Below, in pieces: positions 16,677-25,016 of a DNA stretch of 64,000 bases. Both the position numbers and the translations under genes were made by a program. Source of the stretch: Candidatus Cottocaccamicrobium excrementipullorum (GTDB lineage Bacteria > Bacillota > Clostridia > Lachnospirales > Lachnospiraceae); contig DVFL01000008.1 in NCBI GenBank assembly GCA_018713255.1, forward strand, positions 50,519 through 114,518, in the 5' to 3' direction. The notes beneath the pieces were generated by a model that saw only the letters and a list, made by a program, of their open reading frames with translations, did not search any database and had not been told where the DNA came from. Each line of letters starts with the position of its first letter. Within the stretch, counting starts at the first letter, position 1.

Positions 16677-17754
16677 TGTCTTCCGCCTCCTTCCTCATCC
16701 GTTCAATCCTCTCTTTCAGTTCCTGAGGCATTTCCACTTTCGGCGCTCTAGGATCCAGAAGCCAGGTTGCGGCATAGTGGGTGTCGGTAATTTTAAACAT
16801 CGGCGGCTCAGCTTTATCGTCAATCTCCAGGGCATAACGGTTCCTGGGGGCGAAAGCGTCTCCCTTCTTCTCATGCAGCAGGTTTGGCGGAGAGCCGGGA
16901 ATGGTATAAAGCCGCTCATCATCCGTCTCCAGATCCGGCATCGCAGACAAAAGTCCCCAGGTATAAGGATGACGCGGATCGTAAAAGATCTCATTAATCT
17001 CTCCCTTTTCCACGATTTTTCCTGCATACATCACATTGACATAATCGGCAACCTTCGCCACTACCCCCAGATCATGGGTAATATAGATAACGGAAATTCC
17101 CCTCTCCCTCTGAATCCGGCGGATCAGCTCAATGATTTTTGCCTGAATGGTCACATCCAAAGCTGTCGTCGGCTCATCACAGATCAGCAGATCCGGATTG
17201 CAGGCCAGGGCAATGGCAATTACCACCCTCTGACGCATGCCGCCGGAAAGCTGATGGGGATAGTTTTTCATCCGCTTCTGCGGATCATCAATTCCTACTT
17301 CCTGCAGAAGTTTTACCGCCCGGTCCCACGCTTCTTTTTTCGGCGTCTTAAAATGCCAGATCATCCCTTCCATAATCTGCTTGCCGATGGGCATGGTAGG
17401 ATCCAGGCTGGTCATAGGATCCTGGAATACCATGGCAATTCGCTTTCCGTTAATATGACGGCGAATCCATTTTTTATCTTTTGTCAGAATATCAACCGTC
17501 TCCGGTGAACCGTCTGCATGATGATAGCTGAACTTAATGCTTCCTGACGCCACCTTGGCATTGGAGGCCAGGATTCCCATGGCCGCCTTCATGGTAACGG
17601 ATTTTCCAGAACCGGACTCGCCTACAATGGCCACGGTTTCTCCCTTATATAAGTCCAGATCTACGCCGCGGATGGCGTGGACCATTCCTGCCGTTGTTTT
17701 AAAGGTAATATCCAGGTCCCGGATCTCCAGAATTTTCTCTTTTGACTCTTCCAT
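16660..17754 (-). CDS. oppD: oligopeptide ABC transporter ATP-binding protein OppD
   Basis: A 364-residue ABC ATPase with GESGSGKSVT (Walker A), LSGGMRQRVVIAIAL (signature) and LLICDEPTTALD (Walker B). The oligo_HPY C-terminal region includes RHPYTWGLLSAMPD. It is slightly longer than OppF, as usual for OppD. An insert of about 15 residues between Walker A and the Q-loop (SYHHADGSPETVDILTK) is a small family variation. It is followed by oppF with overlap. Confidence 0.95.
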   Translation of the reverse strand: MEESKEKILEIRDLDITFKTTAGMVHAIRGVDLDLYKGETVAIVGESGSGKSVTMKAAMGILASNAKVASGSIKFSYHHADGSPETVDILTKDKKWIRRHINGKRIAMVFQDPMTSLDPTMPIGKQIMEGMIWHFKTPKKEAWDRAVKLLQEVGIDDPQKRMKNYPHQLSGGMRQRVVIAIALACNPDLLICDEPTTALDVTIQAKIIELIRRIQRERGISVIYITHDLGVVAKVADYVNVMYAGKIVEKGEINEIFYDPRHPYTWGLLSAMPDLETDDERLYTIPGSPPNLLHEKKGDAFAPRNRYALEIDDKAEPPMFKITDTHYAATWLLDPRAPKVEMPQELKERIERMRKEAEDSGSKL

Positions 17755-17765
17755 AGCCTGTCACC

Positions 17766-18845
17766 TCACATTTCTTTCATCTTTGGATCCAGCGCTTCCC
17801 GCAGACCATCAGCCACCAGGTTAAAGCTGAGCATCAAAAGAGCCATCACTACAATCGGAGGCACAATCTGGTATGGATGGGTGGTAAAGCTGTTAAAGCC
17901 CTCGGAAATCAAGGAACCTAAGGAGCACTGGGGAACGGGAATTCCAAGGCCTACGAAGCTTAAAAACGCTTCCGTAAAGATTGCCGTTGGAATAGAAAAC
18001 ATTACCTGGGTAATAATCGGGCCGATAATATTCGGCAGAACCTCCCGGAAAATAATGAAAAAGCTTCCTGCTCCCAGGGTTCTGGAAGCCAGCACAAACT
18101 CCTGCTCTTTAAGCTTTAACATCTCGGCTCTGGCAATTCGGCTCATGCCCACCCATTCTGTGAGCATCAAGGCAAAGATAATGGTGAGCATTCCCGGCTG
18201 CAGCACCAGCAGAAGAAGGGTCACAATGACCAGTCTGGGAATGCCGTTGGCAATCTCAAGAAACCTCTGCATAATCATATCTACTTTGCCGCCGAAATAT
18301 CCGGAAATCAGTCCATAGCTCATCCCGATTACCATATCGATCACCGCCGCGGCTACCGCAATAATCAAGGAAACTCTGGCTCCTGTCCAGGTTCTGGTCC
18401 AGATATCCCGTCCGAAATTATCGCTGCCGAACCAGTAATAGACGTCATCCAGCTCCTTTTCCTGGTAATAATTTACCTTTTTTGACCCGGTGGTCGTATT
18501 CATGGTTTCGCTTCCGTCAAAGATCCCCAAATTCTCCAGCCCCTTCACTCTGGGCGCCAGGTTCTTCTGGCTTAAGTTCTGGCCGGAATACGTGTAATCA
18601 TTCATCTGGGGACCAACTACCGCCATCGCCGTAATGAAGATAATCAGTACAAGGCCCACCACGGCGCTGATCTTTCTGAAATAGCGAATCAGCACATCCT
18701 TCCAGAAGCTCTGTGCTGCAAAATTGGTATCAATGGCAATCTCTCCTGCGTTGTTCTTCAGCCGGAAATCCTCGTCAGAGGGAACGTAAGGGACTTCTCC
18801 CGCTGCGGCTAAGGCCATTTTGCTTTCCTTTGGCATATCAGTCAC
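17766..18845 (-). CDS. oppC: oligopeptide ABC transporter permease OppC
   Basis: A 359-residue permease. A cytoplasmic N-terminal tail of about 75 residues precedes the first membrane helix (VGLVLIIFITAMAVVG). A large extracytoplasmic loop follows, and then the BPD_transp_1 core with the EAA-type motif TEAFLSFVGLGIPVPQCSLG near residue 290. It forms the channel with OppB. It overlaps the oppB end by 8 bp and is followed after 11 bp by oppD. Confidence 0.94.
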   Translation of the reverse strand: MTDMPKESKMALAAAGEVPYVPSDEDFRLKNNAGEIAIDTNFAAQSFWKDVLIRYFRKISAVVGLVLIIFITAMAVVGPQMNDYTYSGQNLSQKNLAPRVKGLENLGIFDGSETMNTTTGSKKVNYYQEKELDDVYYWFGSDNFGRDIWTRTWTGARVSLIIAVAAAVIDMVIGMSYGLISGYFGGKVDMIMQRFLEIANGIPRLVIVTLLLLVLQPGMLTIIFALMLTEWVGMSRIARAEMLKLKEQEFVLASRTLGAGSFFIIFREVLPNIIGPIITQVMFSIPTAIFTEAFLSFVGLGIPVPQCSLGSLISEGFNSFTTHPYQIVPPIVVMALLMLSFNLVADGLREALDPKMKEM

Positions 18846-19773
18846 CCTCCTTCGTCAGACGGATTCTCGGATCAATGATTCCATACAAAATATCCACCAC
18901 CAGCATAATGCCGATATACATAGCGGAATAAATAAAGCTCAGGGCAATGACCACATTGTAGTCGTTGGACTGGATCGCCGTCACCAGCAGGCTTCCCACA
19001 CCAGGTATGGCAAATATCTTTTCCACCACCAGAGAACCTGTCATCAAATCTACAATTAACGGCGCCAGCACCGTGATAATGGGAATCAGGGCATTCCGCA
19101 GGGCGTGACGGAAGATCAGCGCAGATCCCGATATGCCCTTGCTTTCTGCCAGAAGCATATAATCGCTCCCCAAAACCTCCAGCATCTCACTTCGAGTAAA
19201 CCTGGCAATCGACGCCATGGTAAACATGGACAACGCCACACTGGGCAGAACGCTGGACTGAAAGGCCTCCTTTGCACTGTAAAGCATGGGGAACCATTCC
19301 AGCTTAAAGCCCAGAGAATAACTCAACGCCAGGGCAAATACATAGGAAGGCACCGAAACGCCGATTACTGAAATCACCGTCGCCAGGGAATCCCAGATAG
19401 TATCATGCTTGATGGCTGCAATCAGCCCTAAGACCAAGCCCATCACAGCGCCGATGCCCACGGCGAAGCCGCCGATGCGGATGGAAATGGGAAGCCTTGT
19501 CTGAATCAGCTGGGAAATGGGCGTATTTTTGGAAATGTTATAGCTGACGCCAAAATCACCTTTCAGCATATTTCCCACATATTTAAAAAACTGTACCACC
19601 ACCGGCTGATCAAGACCGTACTTGGCGTACAGAGCCAGGCGCTGGTCATCGTTAAGCTTCTCATCGTTAAAGGGAGAACCTGGCATCAGCTGCATCAAAA
19701 TAAATAAAACCAGCAAAATCGCCAGAAGAGTAAATAGAGAAGTCAAGATTCTCTTAAGCATGTATTTTTTCAC
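18838..19773 (-). CDS. oppB: oligopeptide ABC transporter permease OppB
   Basis: A 311-residue permease of the OppB/DppB family with six helices and the BPD_transp_1 core (RHALRNALIPIITVLAPLIV). The start is a GTG at 19773 (VKKYMLKR), because AGGAGG lies 6 bases upstream. A longer reading frame continues upstream without support. It follows oppA after a terminator-like hairpin, so it is probably expressed at a lower level than the binding protein. Confidence 0.93.
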   Translation of the reverse strand: MKKYMLKRILTSLFTLLAILLVLFILMQLMPGSPFNDEKLNDDQRLALYAKYGLDQPVVVQFFKYVGNMLKGDFGVSYNISKNTPISQLIQTRLPISIRIGGFAVGIGAVMGLVLGLIAAIKHDTIWDSLATVISVIGVSVPSYVFALALSYSLGFKLEWFPMLYSAKEAFQSSVLPSVALSMFTMASIARFTRSEMLEVLGSDYMLLAESKGISGSALIFRHALRNALIPIITVLAPLIVDLMTGSLVVEKIFAIPGVGSLLVTAIQSNDYNVVIALSFIYSAMYIGIMLVVDILYGIIDPRIRLTKEGD

Positions 19774-19977
19774 GGTTTTCCTCCTTACATCGGAATTTCT
19801 GCACATCAGGCAAACTTCTGCACTGCCGTAAAACCGACTGGCGTTACCGTTCAGCTCCGCCATAAACCACCCTGGGAGAAAGCTTCTTTTATGACAGGGC
19901 TGGACAGTAACGATGCTCTCCGCCTGTAAACATCCGGCGGCGCGCAGCAATCCCTTAACAGTCTGGATTCTTAGATA

Positions 19978-20022
19978 AAACGAAGGGCGCCGCCGTAAAC
20001 CCCACTTGGTGTGGCAGCGCCC
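19978..20022 (-). terminator. hairpin between oppA and oppB (partial terminator)
   Basis: On the minus strand GGGCGCTGCC pairs with GGCGGCGCCC around an 18-nt loop, followed by TTCGTTTTA. The T-run is short, so partial read-through into oppBCDF is likely. This is a common way to make more binding protein than permease. The rest of 19774-19977 shows nothing further. Confidence 0.75.
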
Positions 20023-20052
20023 TCAAACCGGATAATAGAAATCCGCAGTTCT

Positions 20053-21765
20053 TTATTCGGCCTTTACCGCATTCTTATATACACGGTTCAGCGCAACTGG
20101 ATGGAATTCAATTCCAGAAACACTGGAGGAAACCATCTCTGCATTGCACTGTGCATACAGCGGATAGATCACCGCTTCATCCATTACGATCTTCTCTGCA
20201 TCGTACAATCTTGCCCAGCGTCCTTCAGCATCGGTACACAGATCTCCTGTGGTACACTCTGCAATAATTGCATCATACTCCTCGTTGCTCCATAAACCAT
20301 AGTTGTTGGAGTTTCCGGTAACCCACATGCCAAGGTAAGTCATAGGATCTGCATAGTCCGGGCCCCAGCGGGTAAGTCCAAGCTGGAAGTTGCCGTTCTG
20401 CATATCTTCAACACGCTGCTTCTTCGGTTCAACCACCAGATTTACCGTCAAACCAGGAAGAGTAGTCTCCCACTGCTCCTTTAATACCTGAGCAACTTTC
20501 TGCGGAGCATCGTCGGCATCCACAATCATATCCAGGGTCAAAGAAGAAATTCCCAGCTCGCTAAGTCCCTGATTCCAATACTCCACCGCCTTATCTGCAT
20601 CATATGCACATACATCGGAAAATTTGGTCTGGTCTTCAGAGAAGTCAGATCCGTCAGGGCCAGTCGCAAACTGCGGAGGAACTGCCGTATAGGCCGGCGC
20701 AGAGCCGTCCTTAAGAACGTCACCGGTAATGGCATCACGGTCAATGGCAAAGGTCATGGCCAGACGAACATTTAAATTCGCCAGCTCAGGCACGCCGTCT
20801 ATGTTGGGACTTACGTACCATAAATAACCGGCGCCGATGGTTTTGAATTCCGGATCATCCTTTACCTGGTCTACCTGCTCGCCATTTACCAGGGTAATAT
20901 CCAGATCGCCAGTCTGATAGCTCATCAGCGCCTGCTGGGAATCCTGGATAACCTGATAGTTCAGTCCGGGAAGCTGTACCTTATCTGCATCATAGTAATC
21001 TGGATTCTTGGTTAAATGGAAGGCGGTAGCCGCCGGCTCATAAGAATCCAAAATAAATGCGCCGTTGGATAAGGTGGTCTCCGGGCTGGTGGCAAAAGTA
21101 TCTCCCACGCTCTCGTAGAACGCCTGGTTCACCGGATAAAAGGTGGGGAAATACATCAGAGACAGGAAATAGCTTACAGGCACATTTAAGGTTACCTCCA
21201 GGGTATGGTCATCTACTGCCGTTACCCCAAGCTCACTCTTATCCATCTCACCTGCAATGATTTCTGCTGCGTTCTTTACCTGTCCGATATCGCTGAGCAT
21301 ATAAGCATATTCAGAAGCGATCGCTGGATCTACAGCTCTCTGCCATCCAAAGACAAAGTCAGAAGCAGTTACCGGGTCGCCGTTGCTCCATACCGCATCG
21401 TCGCGAAGATGGAAGGTATAAACGGTTCCGTCCTCCGACAGATCATAGCTCTCCGCAATGGCCGGAACTGCCTGGCCGTCTGCATCCATCTGCATCAAAC
21501 CATCGGTGTAATCCGCAATGACCTCAAATGAGGTGCCGTCTGTAGCCTGCTGAGGGTCAAGAGACATTACCGATGTTTCCAGCATAATGTTTAAATCGCT
21601 GGTGCCTGCTGCTGAGGCTTCGCCAGATCCACCGGCTCCTTCTGACGCAGAAGCAGACGAACTGGTTTCCGTGGTGGCAGAAGAAGACGAGCTTCCGCAG
21701 CCTGTCATGCCAACAACCATCGCTGCCGCTGTCAGAACAGCAAGTGCTGCTTTTGTTTTTTTCAT
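20053..21765 (-). CDS. oppA: oligopeptide-binding lipoprotein OppA
   Basis: A 570-residue solute-binding protein of the SBP_bac_5 family. A signal peptide ends at a lipobox with Cys about 23 (GMTGC), followed by a Ser/Ala/Gly-rich linker. The domain motif YTFHLRDDAVWSNGDPVTAS is the classic family signature. It captures peptides outside the cell and delivers them to OppBCDF. The start at 21765 has GGAGG 8 bases upstream. The leader contains a promoter, a terminator-like hairpin (21836-21891) and nearby CodY-like boxes, so expression probably responds to nutrient state. Confidence 0.95.
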   Translation of the reverse strand: MKKTKAALAVLTAAAMVVGMTGCGSSSSSATTETSSSASASEGAGGSGEASAAGTSDLNIMLETSVMSLDPQQATDGTSFEVIADYTDGLMQMDADGQAVPAIAESYDLSEDGTVYTFHLRDDAVWSNGDPVTASDFVFGWQRAVDPAIASEYAYMLSDIGQVKNAAEIIAGEMDKSELGVTAVDDHTLEVTLNVPVSYFLSLMYFPTFYPVNQAFYESVGDTFATSPETTLSNGAFILDSYEPAATAFHLTKNPDYYDADKVQLPGLNYQVIQDSQQALMSYQTGDLDITLVNGEQVDQVKDDPEFKTIGAGYLWYVSPNIDGVPELANLNVRLAMTFAIDRDAITGDVLKDGSAPAYTAVPPQFATGPDGSDFSEDQTKFSDVCAYDADKAVEYWNQGLSELGISSLTLDMIVDADDAPQKVAQVLKEQWETTLPGLTVNLVVEPKKQRVEDMQNGNFQLGLTRWGPDYADPMTYLGMWVTGNSNNYGLWSNEEYDAIIAECTTGDLCTDAEGRWARLYDAEKIVMDEAVIYPLYAQCNAEMVSSSVSGIEFHPVALNRVYKNAVKAE

Positions 21766-21835
21766 CCTGTTTTCCTCCTCTTTCTTAATTATGCATCTTC
21801 GGCCTTGCGGCCGCCCTCTGCATCTGGGCAAAATG

Positions 21836-21891
21836 AAAAAAGAACGCAAAGAAGGCGCTTCTCCACTTTCTTGGACGCCCCTTTGCGTTCT
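21836..21891 (-). terminator. terminator-like hairpin in the oppA leader
   Basis: On the minus strand AGAACGCAAAG plus GGCG pairs with CGCC plus CTTTGCGTTCT, followed by six Ts. It begins almost at the predicted transcription start of the promoter at 21898-21926, so it sits inside the oppA leader. It may be an attenuator, or a terminator for the upstream sfp-type transcript if another oppA promoter exists. Confidence 0.75.
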
Positions 21892-21897
21892 GACGTA

Positions 21898-21926
21898 AGT
21901 ATAGCACATCATAACTGCGAAATCTA
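21898..21926 (-). promoter_or_regulatory. promoter upstream of oppA
   Basis: TATACT (21898-21903) with an extended TGC, and a weak -35 TAGATT (21921-21926) 17 bp away, on the minus strand. The 9-mer AGAACGCAA occurs near the -35 (21932-21940) and again at the start of the hairpin, so it may be a regulator site. Confidence 0.65.
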
Positions 21927-21947
21927 GTCTATTGCGTTCTTTCAATA

Positions 21948-22005
21948 ATTTTTCTGCAATTCTTTCCTATTTTTTCATCTGTTTTCTCGCAATTTTCAGT
22001 AATTT
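21948..22005 (-). promoter_or_regulatory. CodY-like boxes upstream of oppA
   Basis: At 21991-22005 the sequence AATTTTCAGTAATTT matches 13 of 15 positions of the CodY consensus AATTTTCWGAAAATT. A weaker 11/15 match lies at 21948-21962. They sit about 60 to 115 bp upstream of the oppA transcription start. CodY control of peptide transport is well known in Firmicutes; the presence of CodY in this organism is assumed. Confidence 0.55.
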
Positions 22006-22017
22006 TTTCCTGAAATT

Positions 22018-22650
22018 TCAGGATATTCTCACCAGCTTCTCTTCTCTTTCCTTGGTGCAGCAGGAAATTACATACTCCTCTTCCCATACTGTCTGAAAAA
22101 AGCGCCATTCCTCTTTTTCGGCCCTCCCATCCATCCATTCAACGCCATCCAGCTCTACCAATTTCCCCGATTCCTCTTTTTTCCAGGGAGACAGAAGAAA
22201 TTCTGCCTGGCGAAAGTCCAGTCCCAGGCCTACGCCCAGGGCCTTGCCCAGACTTTCTTTCAGGGTCCAAATACGGAAAAATTCTAAATTCTGCTGCTTT
22301 GGGGGACATGTTTCCAGGAAAGCTTTTTCCCTGTCCGTCAGAATTCTCCTGATCAATTTAACGTTTATCTGGCGGATCCTTTCCACATCTGCCCCTACAG
22401 GTGAATTCCCAAGGGCGCAGACCGCCATCTCCCAGCTGTGACTGATGTTAAAATACACCTCAGGAAATGCCGGAAGGCAGGGCTTCCCCCTCTCATCTCT
22501 GGCTATCTGCTCATGAATATTTTCAATCTGAATTCCTCTGGCGTCCTTCAGCGCCAGAGAAAGAAGCCTGAGGCCAGCCTCATGCTCCAGGCAGTATTTT
22601 TCTTTTCCTCCTATTCCTTCCGGCCGTAAAAAGGATTGAACATAAATCAT
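22018..22650 (-). CDS. Sfp-type 4'-phosphopantetheinyl transferase
   Basis: A 210-residue protein of the Sfp/Gsp/HetI family. Key motifs are ISHSWEMAVCA (substrate-binding His), GADVERI (Mg2+-binding Asp/Glu) and RIWTLKESLGKALG (WxxKES motif, about 140). It moves phosphopantetheine from CoA to a serine on a carrier protein. This type usually serves polyketide or nonribosomal peptide carriers, but none is encoded here, so the partner is elsewhere. It overlaps the upstream acyltransferase gene by 4 bp. The start codon ATG at 22650 is clear. Confidence 0.93.
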   Translation of the reverse strand: MIYVQSFLRPEGIGGKEKYCLEHEAGLRLLSLALKDARGIQIENIHEQIARDERGKPCLPAFPEVYFNISHSWEMAVCALGNSPVGADVERIRQINVKLIRRILTDREKAFLETCPPKQQNLEFFRIWTLKESLGKALGVGLGLDFRQAEFLLSPWKKEESGKLVELDGVEWMDGRAEKEEWRFFQTVWEEEYVISCCTKEREEKLVRIS

Positions 22651-23693
22651 CCCTGCTTCCTCCTTCCTGCCTTAAGGAGAAAAGAGGAAACAGGAGCATA
22701 AAGTGCTTCCAGCACTCCCCCCAGGACTGCAGCCAGGAAAAAGGACGCCGCCGAAAGGCCCAGCCAGGTCCCCCAGCCCCGGGCGTTCTCTCCTGCCCAT
22801 CCTGCCAGAAGGTTCTGGGTAAGTCCATGCATCAGATAAAGATAAAAAGATGCGCCGGAAAGAATGCTGATTCCTCCCCCTATGGACCGAGGCATTTTTT
22901 TCCCCCACTCAGTTAAGGCCAGGTAAACGGCTGCTGTGATCAGGATCATCGTCACAGAATAGTTATGAATCGCTGGATTTTCCCGTTCCCAGAAGCACAC
23001 CTCCCAGGCAGATACCAGGAAAGCAATTCCTCCGGCTCCCATCAACATCCATCTCTGCCGGCGGGTAAGTCCGATAGTATCCAGCAAATATCCCAGAACG
23101 CAGTAAAAAATCCAGCTGTAAAAGGGATAGGAAGTAAATACCATCTCCAGCCCAAAAATCTGATACAGATTCTGCACCAGAAAGTAAACCAGGGTAACCC
23201 CCAGCAAAACCTGCTTTTCTCTTACCTTCAGCGCCTTAAACATGGGAGCCAAAAAGGGAACTGCCAGATAAAATCCAGCCAAAGCGTAGACAAACCAGAA
23301 ATATCCCTGAATATGGCTTTGCAGAAAATCCTTGAGAAATCTCTTCCAGAAGTCCATTCCCATTCCATTCCGCCCATAAACGTAAACAAAGTAAAACAAA
23401 GAAGCACACAGCACAGGAATGCCGATTTTAACGATCCGCTTCCAATAAAAACGACCGATATTTCCCTCATAATGTTCCAGCAGGAAACGGCCGCTGACCA
23501 TAAAAAACAGCCCGTTGCTGGTTAGGAGAAAGGTGCGGACCACTTCATGGATCCAAAAAGCCTGAAGATCTCCAGGCTGCACCAGCTGCACCACGTTCAG
23601 CATGTGCACCGCCACCACCATAAAAATCGCCGTCACCTTCACCAAATCGTAATTTGCCAGGCGCTGCCTTCCCTGTTCTCTTCTCCCGCCCAT
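22647..23693 (-). CDS. acyltransferase family 3 membrane protein
   Basis: A 348-residue membrane protein with about ten helices. The N-terminal pattern ANYDLVKVTAIFMVVAVHML contains the conserved His of acyltransferase-3 (OafA/YrhL/WecH-like) proteins, and SNGLFFMVSGRFLL is the second family motif. These enzymes acylate sugars or other envelope molecules. AAGGAG lies 7 bases before the ATG. It is coupled to the Sfp-type transferase downstream, whose start overlaps its end. The acceptor is not predictable. Confidence 0.88.
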   Translation of the reverse strand: MGGRREQGRQRLANYDLVKVTAIFMVVAVHMLNVVQLVQPGDLQAFWIHEVVRTFLLTSNGLFFMVSGRFLLEHYEGNIGRFYWKRIVKIGIPVLCASLFYFVYVYGRNGMGMDFWKRFLKDFLQSHIQGYFWFVYALAGFYLAVPFLAPMFKALKVREKQVLLGVTLVYFLVQNLYQIFGLEMVFTSYPFYSWIFYCVLGYLLDTIGLTRRQRWMLMGAGGIAFLVSAWEVCFWERENPAIHNYSVTMILITAAVYLALTEWGKKMPRSIGGGISILSGASFYLYLMHGLTQNLLAGWAGENARGWGTWLGLSAASFFLAAVLGGVLEALYAPVSSFLLKAGRRKQG

Positions 23694-23725
23694 GCTGTTT
23701 CTCCTTCCCTGGATTTTTCTTCATC

Positions 23726-24232
23726 TTATGAATTCAAAATCAGCTGGTAATTCACAATGCTCAGCCTCTGTCCGAACTTTTTCCCTACATCCTTCATCGT
23801 TCCGCAGCAGGCAAAGCCGAACTTCTCATGGAGATGAACGCTGGCATCATTGCCTGCCGTAATTACAGAAATCACCGTATAAAGCTCCGTTTCCTCTTTT
23901 GCCAGGCGAAGGATTTCCTGAATCAAGGCAGAAGCCGCTCCTTTTCCTCGGCATTCCACAGCAATATACACGGAAAGCTCTGCGGTTGCTGCGTAAGCCT
24001 CTTTTTCCCGGTAGGATGAAAGGCTTGCATAGCCCGCCACCCGGCCGTCCTCCATCTCCGCCACAATCAGCGGATGATTTCTTTCCTGATGCTCCTGGAA
24101 CCACACCATTCGCTCAGAAAGATCCTTGGGATGAATGTCGAAGGTAGCCGTTCCGTGCAGTACTTCATAATTATAAATGTCCATCAGACGAGGCACATCC
24201 TTGGCCTCTGCTTTTCGTATTGTGAAATTCAT
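23726..24232 (-). CDS. GNAT family N-acetyltransferase (phosphinothricin acetyltransferase-like)
   Basis: A 168-residue GNAT protein close to the Pat/YwnH branch. IRKAEAKDVPRLMDIYNYEV and the acetyl-CoA loop VECRGKGAASALIQEIL (Q/R-x-x-G-x-G/A, about 95-110) are visible, and the C-terminal HEKFGFACCGTMKDVGKKFG is typical. Members acetylate small amines such as phosphinothricin or methionine derivatives. It sits in a co-directional series from mreB to the Sfp-type gene, with 13 bp to comF. Confidence 0.9.
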   Translation of the reverse strand: MNFTIRKAEAKDVPRLMDIYNYEVLHGTATFDIHPKDLSERMVWFQEHQERNHPLIVAEMEDGRVAGYASLSSYREKEAYAATAELSVYIAVECRGKGAASALIQEILRLAKEETELYTVISVITAGNDASVHLHEKFGFACCGTMKDVGKKFGQRLSIVNYQLILNS

Positions 24233-24245
24233 GGTTTCTCCTTTC

Positions 24246-24959
24246 TCACCGGTCTCCGCCGATTAAAACTGTGAGGAAATAAACCCGCTTAACCCCCGCT
24301 GCCTTTAACGCCCTGGCGCAGGCCTCGATGGTGCTCCCCGTCGTATAAATGTCATCAATCAAAATTACGCCTTCGCTCCTTGGCGGAAGAGCAGAGGCCT
24401 CTGCCGTAAAGGCTTTTTCCAGATTTTTCAGCCGTTCCCCTGGCGTCAGTTCCTTCTGGGGAGCCGTCTTTTTCCGCCTCGCCAGCCCTTTAGGATATAC
24501 GGGAAGAGACAGCCGGCGTCCCAGCCTTACGGCCAGCTCTTCTGCCTGATTATATCCCCGCTCCCGCTTCCTGGCAGGATGCACCGGAACCGGCACCAGG
24601 CAGTCTGCTCTCATCGCCTTTATCTTTCCCCCGAGGGCCCGGACCATCTCTTCACTGTAAAAATCTAAATATTCCCGCCGGTTTTTATATTTAATCTGAG
24701 CCATGGACCTTGCAGAAACCTCATTATAATTTAACAAGGCTCCGCCGAACTCTGTCGTCCGCTGATGTCTCCGGCAGTCCAGGCAGTACTCCCCGTCCTT
24801 TTCCACCAGCTCCTTGCCGCAGCGCAGACAGACGGGTCCCTGAACGAAGGACAGCTCCTTCCTGCATCCAGGGCAGATCAGCTCTCCTTTGGGCATTACA
24901 ATTTCCCCACATACCGGACATCTCCTGGGAAAAAGCAGACTTACCGCCTCTTCCCTCAT
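24246..24959 (-). CDS. ComF family protein (phosphoribosyltransferase domain)
   Basis: A 237-residue ComF/GntX-type protein. Two N-terminal zinc-ribbon-like pairs are visible: CPVCGE...CPGC and CLRCGKE...CLDC. The C-terminal phosphoribosyltransferase domain has VILIDDIYTTGST, the PRPP-binding motif, near residue 195. ComFC takes part in DNA uptake and processing in competent bacteria; in Clostridia its role is less clear. It directly follows recD2 (57 bp), which fits a DNA-metabolism pairing. Confidence 0.93.
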   Translation of the reverse strand: MREEAVSLLFPRRCPVCGEIVMPKGELICPGCRKELSFVQGPVCLRCGKELVEKDGEYCLDCRRHQRTTEFGGALLNYNEVSARSMAQIKYKNRREYLDFYSEEMVRALGGKIKAMRADCLVPVPVHPARKRERGYNQAEELAVRLGRRLSLPVYPKGLARRKKTAPQKELTPGERLKNLEKAFTAEASALPPRSEGVILIDDIYTTGSTIEACARALKAAGVKRVYFLTVLIGGDR

Positions 24960-25016
24960 TCTTTGGCCTTTCTCCCCTAATAGAATCTCCTTCTCCCCCT
25001 TTTTCTTTCTTCAGTC

